Shown here: positions 1-8,369 of the stretch, one piece after another | Layout of the letters: every line of letters starts with the position of its first letter | Numbering within the stretch: the stretch's first letter is position 1 | Assembly (NCBI GenBank): GCA_043747835.1 | Contig: JAYTOK010000060.1 | Coordinates: forward strand, 106,209-170,208 | Direction: 5' to 3' | Length of the DNA stretch: 64,000 nucleotides | Source: CADEED01 sp043747835 | GTDB taxonomy: Bacteria > Pseudomonadota > Gammaproteobacteria > Steroidobacterales > Steroidobacteraceae | Notes under the pieces: model-generated | What the model saw: only the letters and a program-made list of their open reading frames with translations | Told to the model about the DNA's origin: nothing | Databases searched by the model: none | Program-made: the position numbers and the translations under genes

Positions 1-1441
1 CGGTGAACGGCGAGCCTGTCACCGCGGTCAATGCGCCAGTCGTCGAGTTGATCGTGTAGCCCGAGACGTCTTGCGAAAATTGATTGGCCACATAAGCAAA
101 CCTGCCGGACGCATCGATGGTGACGCCTCGAGCATTGGTGCCTGCCGCGAAGGGTGAGCCGGACACCGGGGTGAGCGCGCCGGTGGTGGCATTGATCGCG
201 TAAGCCAGAACATTGTTCGCGGTGTTGCCCGAATCTGTCGCGTACAGGAATTTTCCAGAAGGCTCCGCCGCCACCCAGCCGGGCGTACCGCCTGCTGCAA
301 ATGGCGAGCCCGCAATGGGAGTCAAGGCGCCGCTATTTTGATTGATCGAGTACGCGGAGATATTGCTGGAATTGAAATTCGCCACGTAAACGAATTTGCC
401 GAGCGGATCGGCAGTGACGTGCGCCGGGTGGGTGCCCGCGGCGTAGGGCGAACCATTCACGGCGGTAAAAGCGCCCGTCGTGGAGTCGACCCGGAAAGCC
501 GACACCGTGTTGGCGACTTCGTTCGCGACATACGCGAAGCGCGCGAAGCGCGTGCTCGACGCTGCGCAGTTCACGACGGGTGAAGTGACATTCGTATTGC
601 CCACGACACCGCCGCCGCTGCTCACGACGCACGTCTGCGCGGGGCTGGCGGGTTGAGTTCCGACGGTAACGGCATAGCCGCTGCCGCTGGCAACCGGCGT
701 AGTGAAAGTGAAACTGCCGTTCGACGATACGGACAAATCATTGCCTGCATTGTTTTGCAGGACCACCGTGCCACTGAGTCCGTTGATCGTGCCGCCTACC
801 GAGTAGGTGTTGTTGGCGCACGTGATCGCAACGCCAGTCACATTGCCGGCTGCGATTGCACCGGTCCCGCCGACAACGGCGCAAGTTTGTGCCGGACTCG
901 TGGGTTGAGTGATGACAGTGACGCTGTAAGCACCGCCGCTGGCAATCGGTGTGCTGAACGCAAAGGCACCGCTGGCTGATAGCGTCAGGTCGTTACCGAG
1001 ATTGTTCTGCAGAACCACGCTGCCGTTGAGTCCGCTGATGGTGCCGCCAACGGTAAAGGTGTTGGTCGTGCAGGTAATTGCGACGTTGGTGACGTTGTTG
1101 CCGCTGACTGTCCCCGCGCCGTTGACAACGATGCAGGTCTGGCTGGGATTTCCCGGTTGAGTTCTGACCGTGACCGCGTAGGCGTTGCCGTTGGTGATCG
1201 AACCCGCGAAGGTGTACGCGCCGTTGGTCGTGATGGACAGGTCGGCACTGCCGCTGTTCTGTAGAACCAGCGTGCCATTGAGTCCGCCAACCGTGCCGCC
1301 GACTGTGTAGGTTGCCGGTGGAGCAATCGGTGGGGCAGGGGCGCTGTCCCCTCCGCCGCAAGCAGAGAGCCCCGCCAGCGCGCAGGCGAATAGTGCCACT
1401 TTTGCCGCGTTCACACCGTTCTCCGAGAATCTCTGGATCAT
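1..1441 (-). CDS. YVTN/lactonase-type beta-propeller lipoprotein, N-terminal part (runs off the left edge)
   Basis: The reading frame is open from the ATG at 1441 to the window edge without a stop (480 codons seen). The N-terminus is a lipoprotein signal with lipobox LSAC followed by GGGD, so it is probably anchored in the outer membrane facing the periplasm or surface. Residues about 40-280 are three consecutive ~80-residue repeats, each starting T(Y/F)(T/S)VGGT(V/I)xGL(N/S)G and ending in an xCxxx(G)...TC pattern. From about residue 290 come ~50-residue propeller blades with the signature FAYVANxxSxxVSAYxI and GALTxVxGSPFAAG, the usual 6-phosphogluconolactonase-like/YVTN fold. The substrate is unknown; such proteins are often adhesins or surface scaffolds. 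A weak AAGAG lies about 9 nt upstream of the ATG. No promoter was recognised in 1442-1692. Confidence 0.85.
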   Translation of the reverse strand, partial: MIQRFSENGVNAAKVALFACALAGLSACGGGDSAPAPPIAPPATYTVGGTVGGLNGTLVLQNSGSADLSITTNGAYTFAGSITNGNAYAVTVRTQPGNPSQTCIVVNGAGTVSGNNVTNVAITCTTNTFTVGGTISGLNGSVVLQNNLGNDLTLSASGAFAFSTPIASGGAYSVTVITQPTSPAQTCAVVGGTGAIAAGNVTGVAITCANNTYSVGGTINGLSGTVVLQNNAGNDLSVSSNGSFTFTTPVASGSGYAVTVGTQPASPAQTCVVSSGGGVVGNTNVTSPVVNCAASSTRFARFAYVANEVANTVSAFRVDSTTGAFTAVNGSPYAAGTHPAHVTADPLGKFVYVANFNSSNISAYSINQNSGALTPIAGSPFAAGGTPGWVAAEPSGKFLYATDSGNTANNVLAYAINATTGALTPVSGSPFAAGTNARGVTIDASGRFAYVANQFSQDVSGYTINSTTGALTAVTGSPFT

Positions 1442-1692
1442 GATTGCATCTCTTTTCGTTGTCGTAGCACCGTGGATTCGGGCCCGAACATACGCGCGAA
1501 AATAGAGCTGTAGACGCTGTTTTCATTGGAGAAAAAATATAAAAAAACAGTGATACGAACCGACTGCGGACTGCACGTTGATAGATACGCGCAGCGCAAA
1601 TCCGAGGCGCCAGCTCTGCGTTGCTGGAGCCCGTGCTAGGCTGCTTCGCGACAACGCCACAACAGATCGAAGCAACGACAGATCGAACCGAC

Positions 1693-2271
1693 GTGTCCGG
1701 CCCTCACTCCCCTTCAGCCGAGATCACGCAGTTGCTAGCCGCATGGAAAGCCGGCGATCAAGGCGCCTTCGAGAACCTGTTTCCGCTGCTCTACCCGACG
1801 CTGAGCCGCCTCGCGAATCGCGAGCTGCGCAAGGAACGCGCGGGCCATACGCTGCAGACCACCGCGCTCGTCAACGAAGCATTCATCGAACTCGCCGGCC
1901 AGCGCCGCGTGCAGTTCGAAACGCGCGGCCATTTCCTCGCCGTCGCGGCGTTCGTGATGCGGCGAATCCTGACGGAGCACGCGCGCAACCGCGCGGCCTT
2001 GAAACGCGGCGGCGGCAACGTCTTCGCCGTGCCGCTCGACCCGGACGAGATCGAGAGCGAGCGCGGCCTCGCCGAGGTCACCGCCGTCGACGTCGCGCTG
2101 GACGCACTCGAGAAAGTCGATCCGCGCGCGGCGAACGTGGTCGTGCTGCGTTTCTTCGGCGGGCTGTCGCACGAGGAGACGGCCGACGCGCTCGGCATGT
2201 CGGTCGTCACGGTCAAGCGCGAATGGGCCGCGGCCAAGGCATGGTTGAAGCAAGAGCTCAGCGTCTCGTGA
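1693..2271 (+). CDS. ECF-type RNA polymerase sigma factor, module 1
   Basis: This is a small sigma-70 family protein of the type often paired with Ser/Thr kinases. The region-2 helix is represented by HTLQTTALVNEAFIELA and a HFLAVAA...MRRILTEHAR stretch. Region 4 is the C-terminal helix-turn-helix LSHEETADALGMSVVTVKRE, which would contact the -35 element. I chose GTG 1693 because it gives about 192 residues, close to the usual length and to the paralogue at 19422. TTG 1621 is an in-frame alternative that adds 24 poorly conserved residues; neither has a clear Shine-Dalgarno. Its stop overlaps the start of the kinase gene (GTGA), implying translational coupling. No anti-sigma factor gene is adjacent, so the kinase is the likely regulator (inference). 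Confidence 0.88.
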   Translation: MSGPHSPSAEITQLLAAWKAGDQGAFENLFPLLYPTLSRLANRELRKERAGHTLQTTALVNEAFIELAGQRRVQFETRGHFLAVAAFVMRRILTEHARNRAALKRGGGNVFAVPLDPDEIESERGLAEVTAVDVALDALEKVDPRAANVVVLRFFGGLSHEETADALGMSVVTVKREWAAAKAWLKQELSVS

Positions 2272-4799
2272 ACCTGCCGTCCGACTGGCTCGAACTGAAG
2301 CGCGAACTGCTGGAATTGCTGGAGCTGCCGGAGACGGAGCGCGCCTCGCTACTGGCGCGATTGCAGGTGACCGCGCCCCAACGTGCCGTTGCGCTGCAGC
2401 GGCTGATGGCGGATGCCGGCAGCGATTTTCTCGAAACGCCGGCGTGGCAATGCGTCGAGCCGCCCGAATTACCGCGGGCCGCGCCGCCCGAACGTGTCGG
2501 TCCCTGGCGGATCGAAGCCGAGATCGGCCGCGGGGGCATGGGCACCGTGTATCGCGCCGTTCGCGACGACGGCGCATTCGCGCAGACCGTGGCAATCAAG
2601 CTCATCCGGCCGGAACTCGCATCCGCGCAATTGCGTCGGCGCTTCGAAAGCGAACGCCGCATCCTTGCGTCGCTCGATCATCCCAACATCGCGCGCCTGA
2701 TCGACGCGGGAGCGACGGCGGAGGGTGCGCCGTACCTGGTGCTCGAATACGTGGCGGGTCGGCCAGTAGATAGCTATTGCGATGCGAACGCGTTCACGAT
2801 CGAACAGCGCCTGGGCATCTTCCGGCAGATCTGCGGCGCCGTGCACGTCGCGCACCAGAAGCTGATCCTGCATCGAGACATCAAGACGGCGAACGTGCTC
2901 ATCGACGCGAACGGCGCTCCCAAGCTGCTGGATTTCGGCATCGCGAAACTGATGGTGCCGGAAGTGGAGCAGCGCGAGTTCACCATGCTCGGCTTCGCGC
3001 GGCCGCTCACGCCGCAGTGGTCGAGCCCGGAGCAGTTGCGCGGCGAGCCGCTCTCGACGGCGGCCGACGTTTATTCGCTCGGCGTGCTGCTGTTCGTCCT
3101 GTTGACGGGCCGGTTCCCGCACACTGACACCGGCATGTCGCCGGAAGTTTTCGCGGCCGCCATCGAGTCCGCGCCACCCGCCGCGTTGCGTGTGGCTGCG
3201 CGCGGCAATGTTCCGCCCGGCGTCGCGATCAAAAGACTGCGCGGCGACATCGAACGCATCGCCCGCAAGGCGCTGGCGCCGGATCTGCGCGAACGGTATC
3301 CGACCGTCGCTGTGTTTGACGCCGACATCGAACGCCTGCTCGCGGGCAAACCGGTCGAAGCGCACGCGCGATCGTTTGCCTATCGATTCGGAAAATTGCT
3401 GCTGCGCCACCGCGTCGCCAGCAGCGCCATCGCCATGGCAGTCGTCGGCCTCGTGACCGCGACCGCATTCAGCGTGCGGCAGGCAGCGATCGCAGAGCAC
3501 GAGCGCCAGCGGGCCGAACGCCGGTTCGACGACGTCCGCCGCATCGCGAACGTCGTGCTGTTCGATCTCAACGATTCGCTCGCAAACATTTCCGGCACGC
3601 TGTCCGTGCGCCAGGTGCTGGTCGAGAACGCGCTGCGCTATCTCGACGACCTGGCGCGCGAGACCGGTAGAGAGCCCGAGCTGTTGACGGAACTCGCCGC
3701 CGCGTATGAGCGCATCGCGGAAGTGCAGGGCATGCCTTCGTGGCCGAGCCAGGGACGTACCGGCGATGCGCTGGCGAGTTTGCGCCGCGCGCTGGAGATG
3801 CACCGTCGCGCCGCAGCGGAACGAGTGGGTGCGAGCGCGCCGAAGTTCGCGGAGGCGAGAGTGCTGACCAATATCGGCTCCATTCTCGCGGCGCGTGGCG
3901 ACTCACGCGCCGCGTTCGACGCGCATCGACAATCGGAGAGGGTGCTCGACGCAATTCCCGCCGCCGCACGCGATCCGGAATGGCGGCTGATGCTCGCGCG
4001 GGTGCAAGTTGCGACCGGCGATACCGTGTGGGAGCTGGGCGACATTCCGGGCGCCGCGGGGCACTACGCGATTGCGCTCGCTACCGCACGCCAAGGCCAT
4101 GCGCTGTTTGCGAATGACGTCTGGATCGAACGGCAGATTGGCGTCGTGGAGCAGCGGCTCGGCGATGCCGCCGCGGCGCAAAGCCATTGGCAAGCGGCGC
4201 GCACTCATCACAGAGCGTCGCTCGCCGTGGACGAAGCGCTCCTGAGGCGTGATCCGGGCAGCCTGGAACTGCAGCGCGATCTCGGCACGGACTGGTCGCG
4301 CGTGGGCGCCGTTGCCTTCATGTCAGGTCAGCACAAGGACGCGCTCGCTGCGCACGATCAGGCGCTCGCCCTGCGCACGCGTCTCGCGCTTGCCGATCCC
4401 ACCGATGCGCGAGCACAGGACGATGCTGCCGAAAGTCATGTGCACCGCGCGCAGTCGCTCGCGGCGCTGGGGCGCGTGAACGATGCCCGCGACGCGGCGT
4501 CGCTAGCTACCGATGGCTGGCGCAAACTCGTGCGGCAAGATCCCGACAACACGCGTCTGAGCAGCTCGCTCGCGAATGCGCTCGCCGCGCTGGCACGTTG
4601 CGAAGCGATGGCGGGACAGCGCGCGTCGGCGCTATCAAGAATCGCGGAGGCTCGCAGCATCCGCGTGCGACTGGCCAAGGATCATCCCGATTTCAAAGCG
4701 CCACCGCAGGCGCTTCCACGGCTCGATGAACTCGATGCGGCGATCCGGGCAGGGCGTGAGCCGTCGAACGCCGTGTTTGTTGATGCGTGGGGGGAGTGA
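2268..4799 (+). CDS. Transmembrane Ser/Thr protein kinase with C-terminal TPR region, module 1
   Basis: This is a Hanks-type (PknB-like) kinase of 843 residues starting at GTG 2268, which overlaps the sigma-factor stop. About 80 N-terminal residues precede the kinase domain. The domain shows a glycine loop GRGGMG near residues 87-92, the ATP lysine in VAIKLI (K111), the catalytic HRD at 202-204, DFG at 222-224 and a substitute APE motif (SSPEQ). One membrane helix lies at about 384-405. The rest, about 470-830, is helical and TPR-like, predicted periplasmic. All catalytic residues are present, so the kinase should be active. Cotranscription with the sigma factor suggests it phosphorylates or otherwise gates that sigma factor. 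A paralogous module with the same gene overlap lies at 19422-22573. Confidence 0.92.
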   Translation: MNLPSDWLELKRELLELLELPETERASLLARLQVTAPQRAVALQRLMADAGSDFLETPAWQCVEPPELPRAAPPERVGPWRIEAEIGRGGMGTVYRAVRDDGAFAQTVAIKLIRPELASAQLRRRFESERRILASLDHPNIARLIDAGATAEGAPYLVLEYVAGRPVDSYCDANAFTIEQRLGIFRQICGAVHVAHQKLILHRDIKTANVLIDANGAPKLLDFGIAKLMVPEVEQREFTMLGFARPLTPQWSSPEQLRGEPLSTAADVYSLGVLLFVLLTGRFPHTDTGMSPEVFAAAIESAPPAALRVAARGNVPPGVAIKRLRGDIERIARKALAPDLRERYPTVAVFDADIERLLAGKPVEAHARSFAYRFGKLLLRHRVASSAIAMAVVGLVTATAFSVRQAAIAEHERQRAERRFDDVRRIANVVLFDLNDSLANISGTLSVRQVLVENALRYLDDLARETGREPELLTELAAAYERIAEVQGMPSWPSQGRTGDALASLRRALEMHRRAAAERVGASAPKFAEARVLTNIGSILAARGDSRAAFDAHRQSERVLDAIPAAARDPEWRLMLARVQVATGDTVWELGDIPGAAGHYAIALATARQGHALFANDVWIERQIGVVEQRLGDAAAAQSHWQAARTHHRASLAVDEALLRRDPGSLELQRDLGTDWSRVGAVAFMSGQHKDALAAHDQALALRTRLALADPTDARAQDDAAESHVHRAQSLAALGRVNDARDAASLATDGWRKLVRQDPDNTRLSSSLANALAALARCEAMAGQRASALSRIAEARSIRVRLAKDHPDFKAPPQALPRLDELDAAIRAGREPSNAVFVDAWGE

Positions 4800-4866
4800 G
4801 GTCAAGCGGCGATGAATAGCGGCGGCCACCGGCCGGGCCTGAACGTTGGCGTTGGTCGTGCCGATG

Positions 4867-6132
4867 TCAGGGGATCGCCCGGAGCAGGTTGATGACGTCT
4901 TGGCCCGCCAGGAAAATCGGCCCGTAACCGTGCGCCGCGTTCACGCTCGTCGGGCGATTGAGATAGAACGTATCGTCCCAGCCGAGACCCGTGCCGATGC
5001 AGGTGCCCTCGACTTGGCCAATGGAATTCACTTTGGAAGTCAGGCCATTCCAGCCGCGTAACACCACGGGACGGTAGGTCGCGTTGCTCAGCCAGCCGTA
5101 CCGAATGCCGCGCGCAATCGCGAACACGAACATCGCGCTCGACGACGTCTCCTCGTACGAATCCGGACGATCGAGCAACTGGTGCCAAAGTCCCGAAGGC
5201 GCCTGCACGCGTCGCAACGCGGTGGCATGCGCCCTGAAGATGTTCAGCAACTGTGTTCTCTGAGGATGATTGCTCGGCAGTTCCGTCAGCAACTCGGCCA
5301 TGGCCATGATCGCCCAGCCGTTGGCGCGCGCCCAATGGAACGCCGGGTGAGGACTCATCTCCTGGATCCAGCCGTGCATCCACAGGCCGTTCTGCGTCAC
5401 GAACATCTTCGAGTGGAACTGAATGATCTGCCTTGCGGCGTCGTCGAAGTAGCGGCGGTCGCCCGTGAGCGCCCCCATCTGCGCGAGGCACGGCACGCTC
5501 ATGTACAGGTCGTCGAGCCACACCGAGTTCTGCATCGGTTGGTTGCGCGCGAACGTGCCGTCACTCAGGCGGAATTGCCGGCTCGACACCCAGTTCGCGT
5601 AGTTGTCGATCCACGGGCGCAGCGAGCCGCTGCCGATTCCCGCGCGATGCGCCCGGATCATCGCCGCGCACATCGAGCCGGAGTCGTCCAGGTTCTGCGG
5701 GAAGAGAATCCTGCGCAGCCTGATAACGCCGGAGGTGGCGGACGGATACGTGTCGAAGGTCGCCGTCGGGTAGTTGGTCCGCATGTGTGCCGACATGCGC
5801 GCGATCCCGGTGAGCCTGGTGTTCGCATACGTGCGGAAGCGCGTGTCGCCCGTAGTCGTCCAGGCGCGCAGCATGCCCTGATAGGTGACGCCGGATTCGT
5901 ACGTGATGAGCGACAGCGTGGTGGGCCCGAGACCGATGTTCTGCGGCATGCTGTCGAGCGAGACCGCCGCGCCGGTGCTGGCGTTGACGGGCCGTAGCGG
6001 GGTGGCTGTGAGTAGGTAGCCATGCACGCGGTTCATGACCTCGCGGATGGATTCTTCGGTGGGTGCGGTTTGCGCTAAGGCCGCGCCGGCAGTCAGGAGC
6101 GAGACCATCAACAGAGTGAGAACACGAGCCAT
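4867..6132 (-). CDS. Glycoside hydrolase family 88/105 (unsaturated rhamnogalacturonyl hydrolase-like)
   Basis: This 421-residue exported protein has a Sec signal peptide ending near AAALAQ (residues 1-21). It has the alpha/alpha-barrel signatures of the GH105/YteR group: an acidic DDLYMS motif, an internal FHSKMF...HGWIQ stretch, and WARANGWAIMAMAELL near residue 270. Family members remove unsaturated uronic residues from pectin or ulvan oligosaccharides released by lyases, so a periplasmic role in polysaccharide breakdown is likely. The exact substrate cannot be read from sequence. The start is well supported: GGAGG lies 9 nt upstream of the ATG. It is convergent with the kinase gene (67 bp apart) and has no polysaccharide-utilisation neighbours here, although a GH6 cellulase lies at 31046. 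Confidence 0.85.
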   Translation of the reverse strand: MARVLTLLMVSLLTAGAALAQTAPTEESIREVMNRVHGYLLTATPLRPVNASTGAAVSLDSMPQNIGLGPTTLSLITYESGVTYQGMLRAWTTTGDTRFRTYANTRLTGIARMSAHMRTNYPTATFDTYPSATSGVIRLRRILFPQNLDDSGSMCAAMIRAHRAGIGSGSLRPWIDNYANWVSSRQFRLSDGTFARNQPMQNSVWLDDLYMSVPCLAQMGALTGDRRYFDDAARQIIQFHSKMFVTQNGLWMHGWIQEMSPHPAFHWARANGWAIMAMAELLTELPSNHPQRTQLLNIFRAHATALRRVQAPSGLWHQLLDRPDSYEETSSSAMFVFAIARGIRYGWLSNATYRPVVLRGWNGLTSKVNSIGQVEGTCIGTGLGWDDTFYLNRPTSVNAAHGYGPIFLAGQDVINLLRAIP

Positions 6133-6210
6133 GGGTAGATTCCTCCGTGAACCTTACGAATAGCATTTCGGTCGTGCCGCGCGGATCGGAAAGAGGGTAG
6201 AGGCGAGCGG

Positions 6211-6227
6211 CTGCCGTCCTACGGCAG
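6211..6227. other. Short perfect hairpin in the leader between the GH105 gene and the TonB-like gene
   Basis: CTGCCGT-CCT-ACGGCAG forms a perfect 7-bp stem about 80 nt upstream of the GH105 start. There is no U-tract. It could be a leader hairpin or an operator. The remaining bases of 6133-6315 show no gene. Confidence 0.3.
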
Positions 6228-6253
6228 GAGCAGCAGGTGTGAATCCAGTCAGT

Positions 6254-7730
6254 TTGCGGGCCGGGATGGCAAGGCCTCATGCTGTCGGCTTCCGATCTGC
6301 CAAACGGGGAACGACATGCGCACCAGAGCCGTCTCGATCACGTTCGATCAATCCCTGCCGATGATGTTGGCGCTGGTGCTGGTGGCCTGCGCCACGCAGC
6401 AGGCGTTGAAAGTCGTTGTCCCGCCCGTCGGCGACGTCGCGATGAGTGTCGTCAAAACGCCCGCCGAGCAAAGCTATGCGATCGCGGGCGATGCGCAGTG
6501 GGACCTTCCGGTCCCATTCGAGGAGAACGAAACGCCGGTCTATCCACCGGAGCTGCTGTCCGCAAATCTGCCGCCGATGACGGTGCGCGTTCGCATCATC
6601 GTCGACGAGCACGGGTCAGTGGTCGATTCCATGGCGCTGGCGGCGCCACCGGACTACCCGCAGTTCTTTGCCGCCGTGCAGGGCGCCGTGCTCGAGTGGA
6701 AGTTCTGGCCGCTCGTGAAGTGGTGGGCCGTCGCAGGCTCTCGAACCGAAATCGAATTCAACGGATGGGTGCGCACGTATGAAGGCACCGCGACTGCGTT
6801 GCCGTTCCATCAGGACTACGACATCGCGTTTACGCAGATTGATGGGAAGGGCGTGGTCACTCCGTCCGCGCCCGCTCCGCGCGCGGCGGGGCAGTGATCC
6901 GCTCGCCAGGGAGCTTGCTGAGCGAACCCTCTGTTGTTAGGGATTGTTCAGCGCGAATTTAATACGCGCCTGATCCATGGAACGAAGGCGCTGACGCGCG
7001 GATAAAGCTCCAGCACGCCATAGTGGCCGAGCTTTCGTCCCACCGGCCGGGCATCCTGCGCGGAGCCAACACCAACGACGTAGATTATTCCGTTCGATTC
7101 GAGATACGCGGGATTGCCGCTGTCTCCATCGCCACAGATTCCCTGGAGCGGGGTCACATCGGGATCTTCGGGCGCGTCGAAGCGATACACCAGTTGCGTG
7201 CCCTCGACGCGCAGTACCCGATTGGTCGCCGCACGCATCGTTACGTCGTCAACCGTCGGGCCCGTGAGCCCGTTGCCGAATCGGCCTGCGCCGACAATCG
7301 TGAGAATGAGGCCGGCTTCATCGGACTTCGTGTAGAGGTGTGCGGGCTCTATACCGCGGACAGCGGTACGCAGACGTACGAGGGCGATATCGTGTTGCAC
7401 GTCGTCCCAGGTCTTTATGCCGTGCCAGAGCGGATGCTGAACGAGATTTTCGATCTCGTAGCGTGATCCTCCGACCTCCGCGATGTCGCCGGGTTTCAGC
7501 TCCGCGACGATGTGGCCAGCTGTCAGCACCCACCTGGCGTCGATGAGGGTGCCCATGCCGTCCATCCCGTTGCCGCTGTCCTTGCTGTGGAAGATCACGG
7601 TGGCGGGAAACTTCTTCGCGAGCTCGATGTACTGCCGATCGTCGCGGTCGTGGCGAATGACGATCGCCTGCGCCGGTGCCCACGGAAACGCGGCGAGACA
7701 TGCGAGCAATGCGGACCATTTGCGCACGGC
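6254..7730. repeat. Duplicated segment, copy 1, left part (TonB-like gene + protease gene)
   Basis: Starting at TTGCGGGCCGGGATGGCAAG, this stretch matches 33319-34817 nearly base for base, covering a complete gene pair and their convergent spacer. Homology stops abruptly after TTTGCGCACGGC, in the spacer upstream of the protease GTG. It resumes at about 11628 (right part, 11628-11840, with tRNA-Asn). The two copies encode proteins about 93 % identical by hand count. Copy 2 carries an extra ~18 bp in the convergent spacer. Confidence 0.85.
6316..6897 (+). CDS. TonB-C-terminal-like lipoprotein, duplicate copy 1
   Basis: This is a 193-residue protein with a lipoprotein-like N-terminus (LALVLVAC, Cys25). 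The centre has the TonB-C/energy-transducer pattern VYPPELLSANLPPMTVRVRIIVDEHGSVVDS-like (read in two parts), as found in periplasmic proteins with a TonB C-terminal fold. It lacks the N-terminal anchor helix plus proline-rich linker of a true TonB, so energy transduction is not implied. The function is unknown. It is convergent with the trypsin-like protease gene, and the pair is duplicated together at 33382-34814 with about 14 substitutions in 193 residues, which suggests the two products function as a unit (inference). Confidence 0.75.
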   Translation: MRTRAVSITFDQSLPMMLALVLVACATQQALKVVVPPVGDVAMSVVKTPAEQSYAIAGDAQWDLPVPFEENETPVYPPELLSANLPPMTVRVRIIVDEHGSVVDSMALAAPPDYPQFFAAVQGAVLEWKFWPLVKWWAVAGSRTEIEFNGWVRTYEGTATALPFHQDYDIAFTQIDGKGVVTPSAPAPRAAGQ

Positions 7731-7751
7731 CGCACGACAGCGGGCTGCCAT
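6948..7751 (-). CDS. Secreted trypsin-like serine protease, duplicate copy 1
   Basis: This is an S1-family protease. From the ATG at 7751 the triad is His80 (LTAGH), Asp121 (HDIALVRL) and Ser211 (GDGDSGNP). A Sec signal ending AWAPAQA-like precedes the mature start IVIRHD. Compared with copy 2 (34035-34814), the native start would be GTG 7727. In this copy the sequence upstream of that codon has been replaced and no Shine-Dalgarno remains before the GTG, so ATG 7751 (weak GGTAAGA upstream, inside a GGCTGCC/GGCAGCC hairpin) may be used instead. Expression may therefore depend on read-through from the chaperone gene 60 bp upstream. The catalytic residues are intact. Confidence 0.87.
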   Translation of the reverse strand: MAARCRAAVRKWSALLACLAAFPWAPAQAIVIRHDRDDRQYIELAKKFPATVIFHSKDSGNGMDGMGTLIDARWVLTAGHIVAELKPGDIAEVGGSRYEIENLVQHPLWHGIKTWDDVQHDIALVRLRTAVRGIEPAHLYTKSDEAGLILTIVGAGRFGNGLTGPTVDDVTMRAATNRVLRVEGTQLVYRFDAPEDPDVTPLQGICGDGDSGNPAYLESNGIIYVVGVGSAQDARPVGRKLGHYGVLELYPRVSAFVPWIRRVLNSR

Positions 7752-7811
7752 TCTTACCGGCAGCCTAGAAAAGTCCCGCGTTCTCGCAAAACGGACAAGT
7801 TAGCAAGTTGC

Positions 7812-8369
7812 CTATATGGCAGGTGTCTTCGGAATGTCCGATCCAGCTCCCGTTGTCTGCCCTGGCATTATCACTACCGGGTTTCCGTTGGGTTTGAGCA
7901 TCGGGATTGTGATTGGTGGCAGCCTAAGCTTTGCGCAAGCCGAATGCACCGCCTCTCGCCAGTACGGCCACACGTGGAAGACAGCGTTCTTGCCGAACGC
8001 TGAAAGCATTTCCGCGTCTGGAACACTCTCCACCCGATAATCAGCTGCGAAAACAAAGACCATACGACTTAGGGCGTCATCGTCAGACAAATTTCCGTCC
8101 GGAAACTCAACGCCCGGTTTACCAACGTGCACTTCCGCGTTGATGAAATATCGAATCACGTTGATTTTTGTTTTCTCAGCATCTAACACCACCCGGACTT
8201 GATGGAGGACGGTTTCCTCGGATCGAATGCGGTGCGCAGACGCGACGTTTGCCGGTATCTGTTCTTGCGGATTGAAATCCCGCGCAATCGTGCACGTGCT
8301 TGAAACCAAAAACACATCGACTATTTCGAGTGCCTCGACGCTCCGCTCGCCAGGAGACGCTGAACTCAT
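7812..8369 (-). CDS. SecB-like chaperone of a toxin-antitoxin-chaperone (TAC) module
   Basis: The 185-residue product carries the SecB C-terminal pattern: DYRVES..DAEML followed by VFHVWPYWREAVHSACAKL (about 131-149, aligned with the SecB FPYARE region) and PPITIPM (151-157). It lies directly behind an XRE antitoxin and its toxin, overlapping the antitoxin stop by one base (TGATG) with GGGGGAA upstream, so the three genes are translationally coupled. In known TAC systems (for example HigB1-HigA1-Rv1957 of M. tuberculosis) such a solitary SecB paralogue binds an aggregation-prone C-terminal extension of the antitoxin and is needed to neutralise the toxin. A housekeeping SecB is usually shorter (about 155 residues) and is not linked to TA genes. 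Confidence 0.8.
   Translation of the reverse strand: MSSASPGERSVEALEIVDVFLVSSTCTIARDFNPQEQIPANVASAHRIRSEETVLHQVRVVLDAEKTKINVIRYFINAEVHVGKPGVEFPDGNLSDDDALSRMVFVFAADYRVESVPDAEMLSAFGKNAVFHVWPYWREAVHSACAKLRLPPITIPMLKPNGNPVVIMPGQTTGAGSDIPKTPAI

Noticed and set aside
1578..2267. N-terminal extension of kinase 1 across the sigma-factor gene
   Set aside because: The extension is a different frame of the sigma gene; the GTGA overlap start at 2268 matches the second module.
2469..3803. Long open frame on the minus strand inside kinase module 1
   Set aside because: It is antisense to an intact kinase with all motifs, has Arg-rich composition typical of GC-rich shadow frames and no ribosome site.
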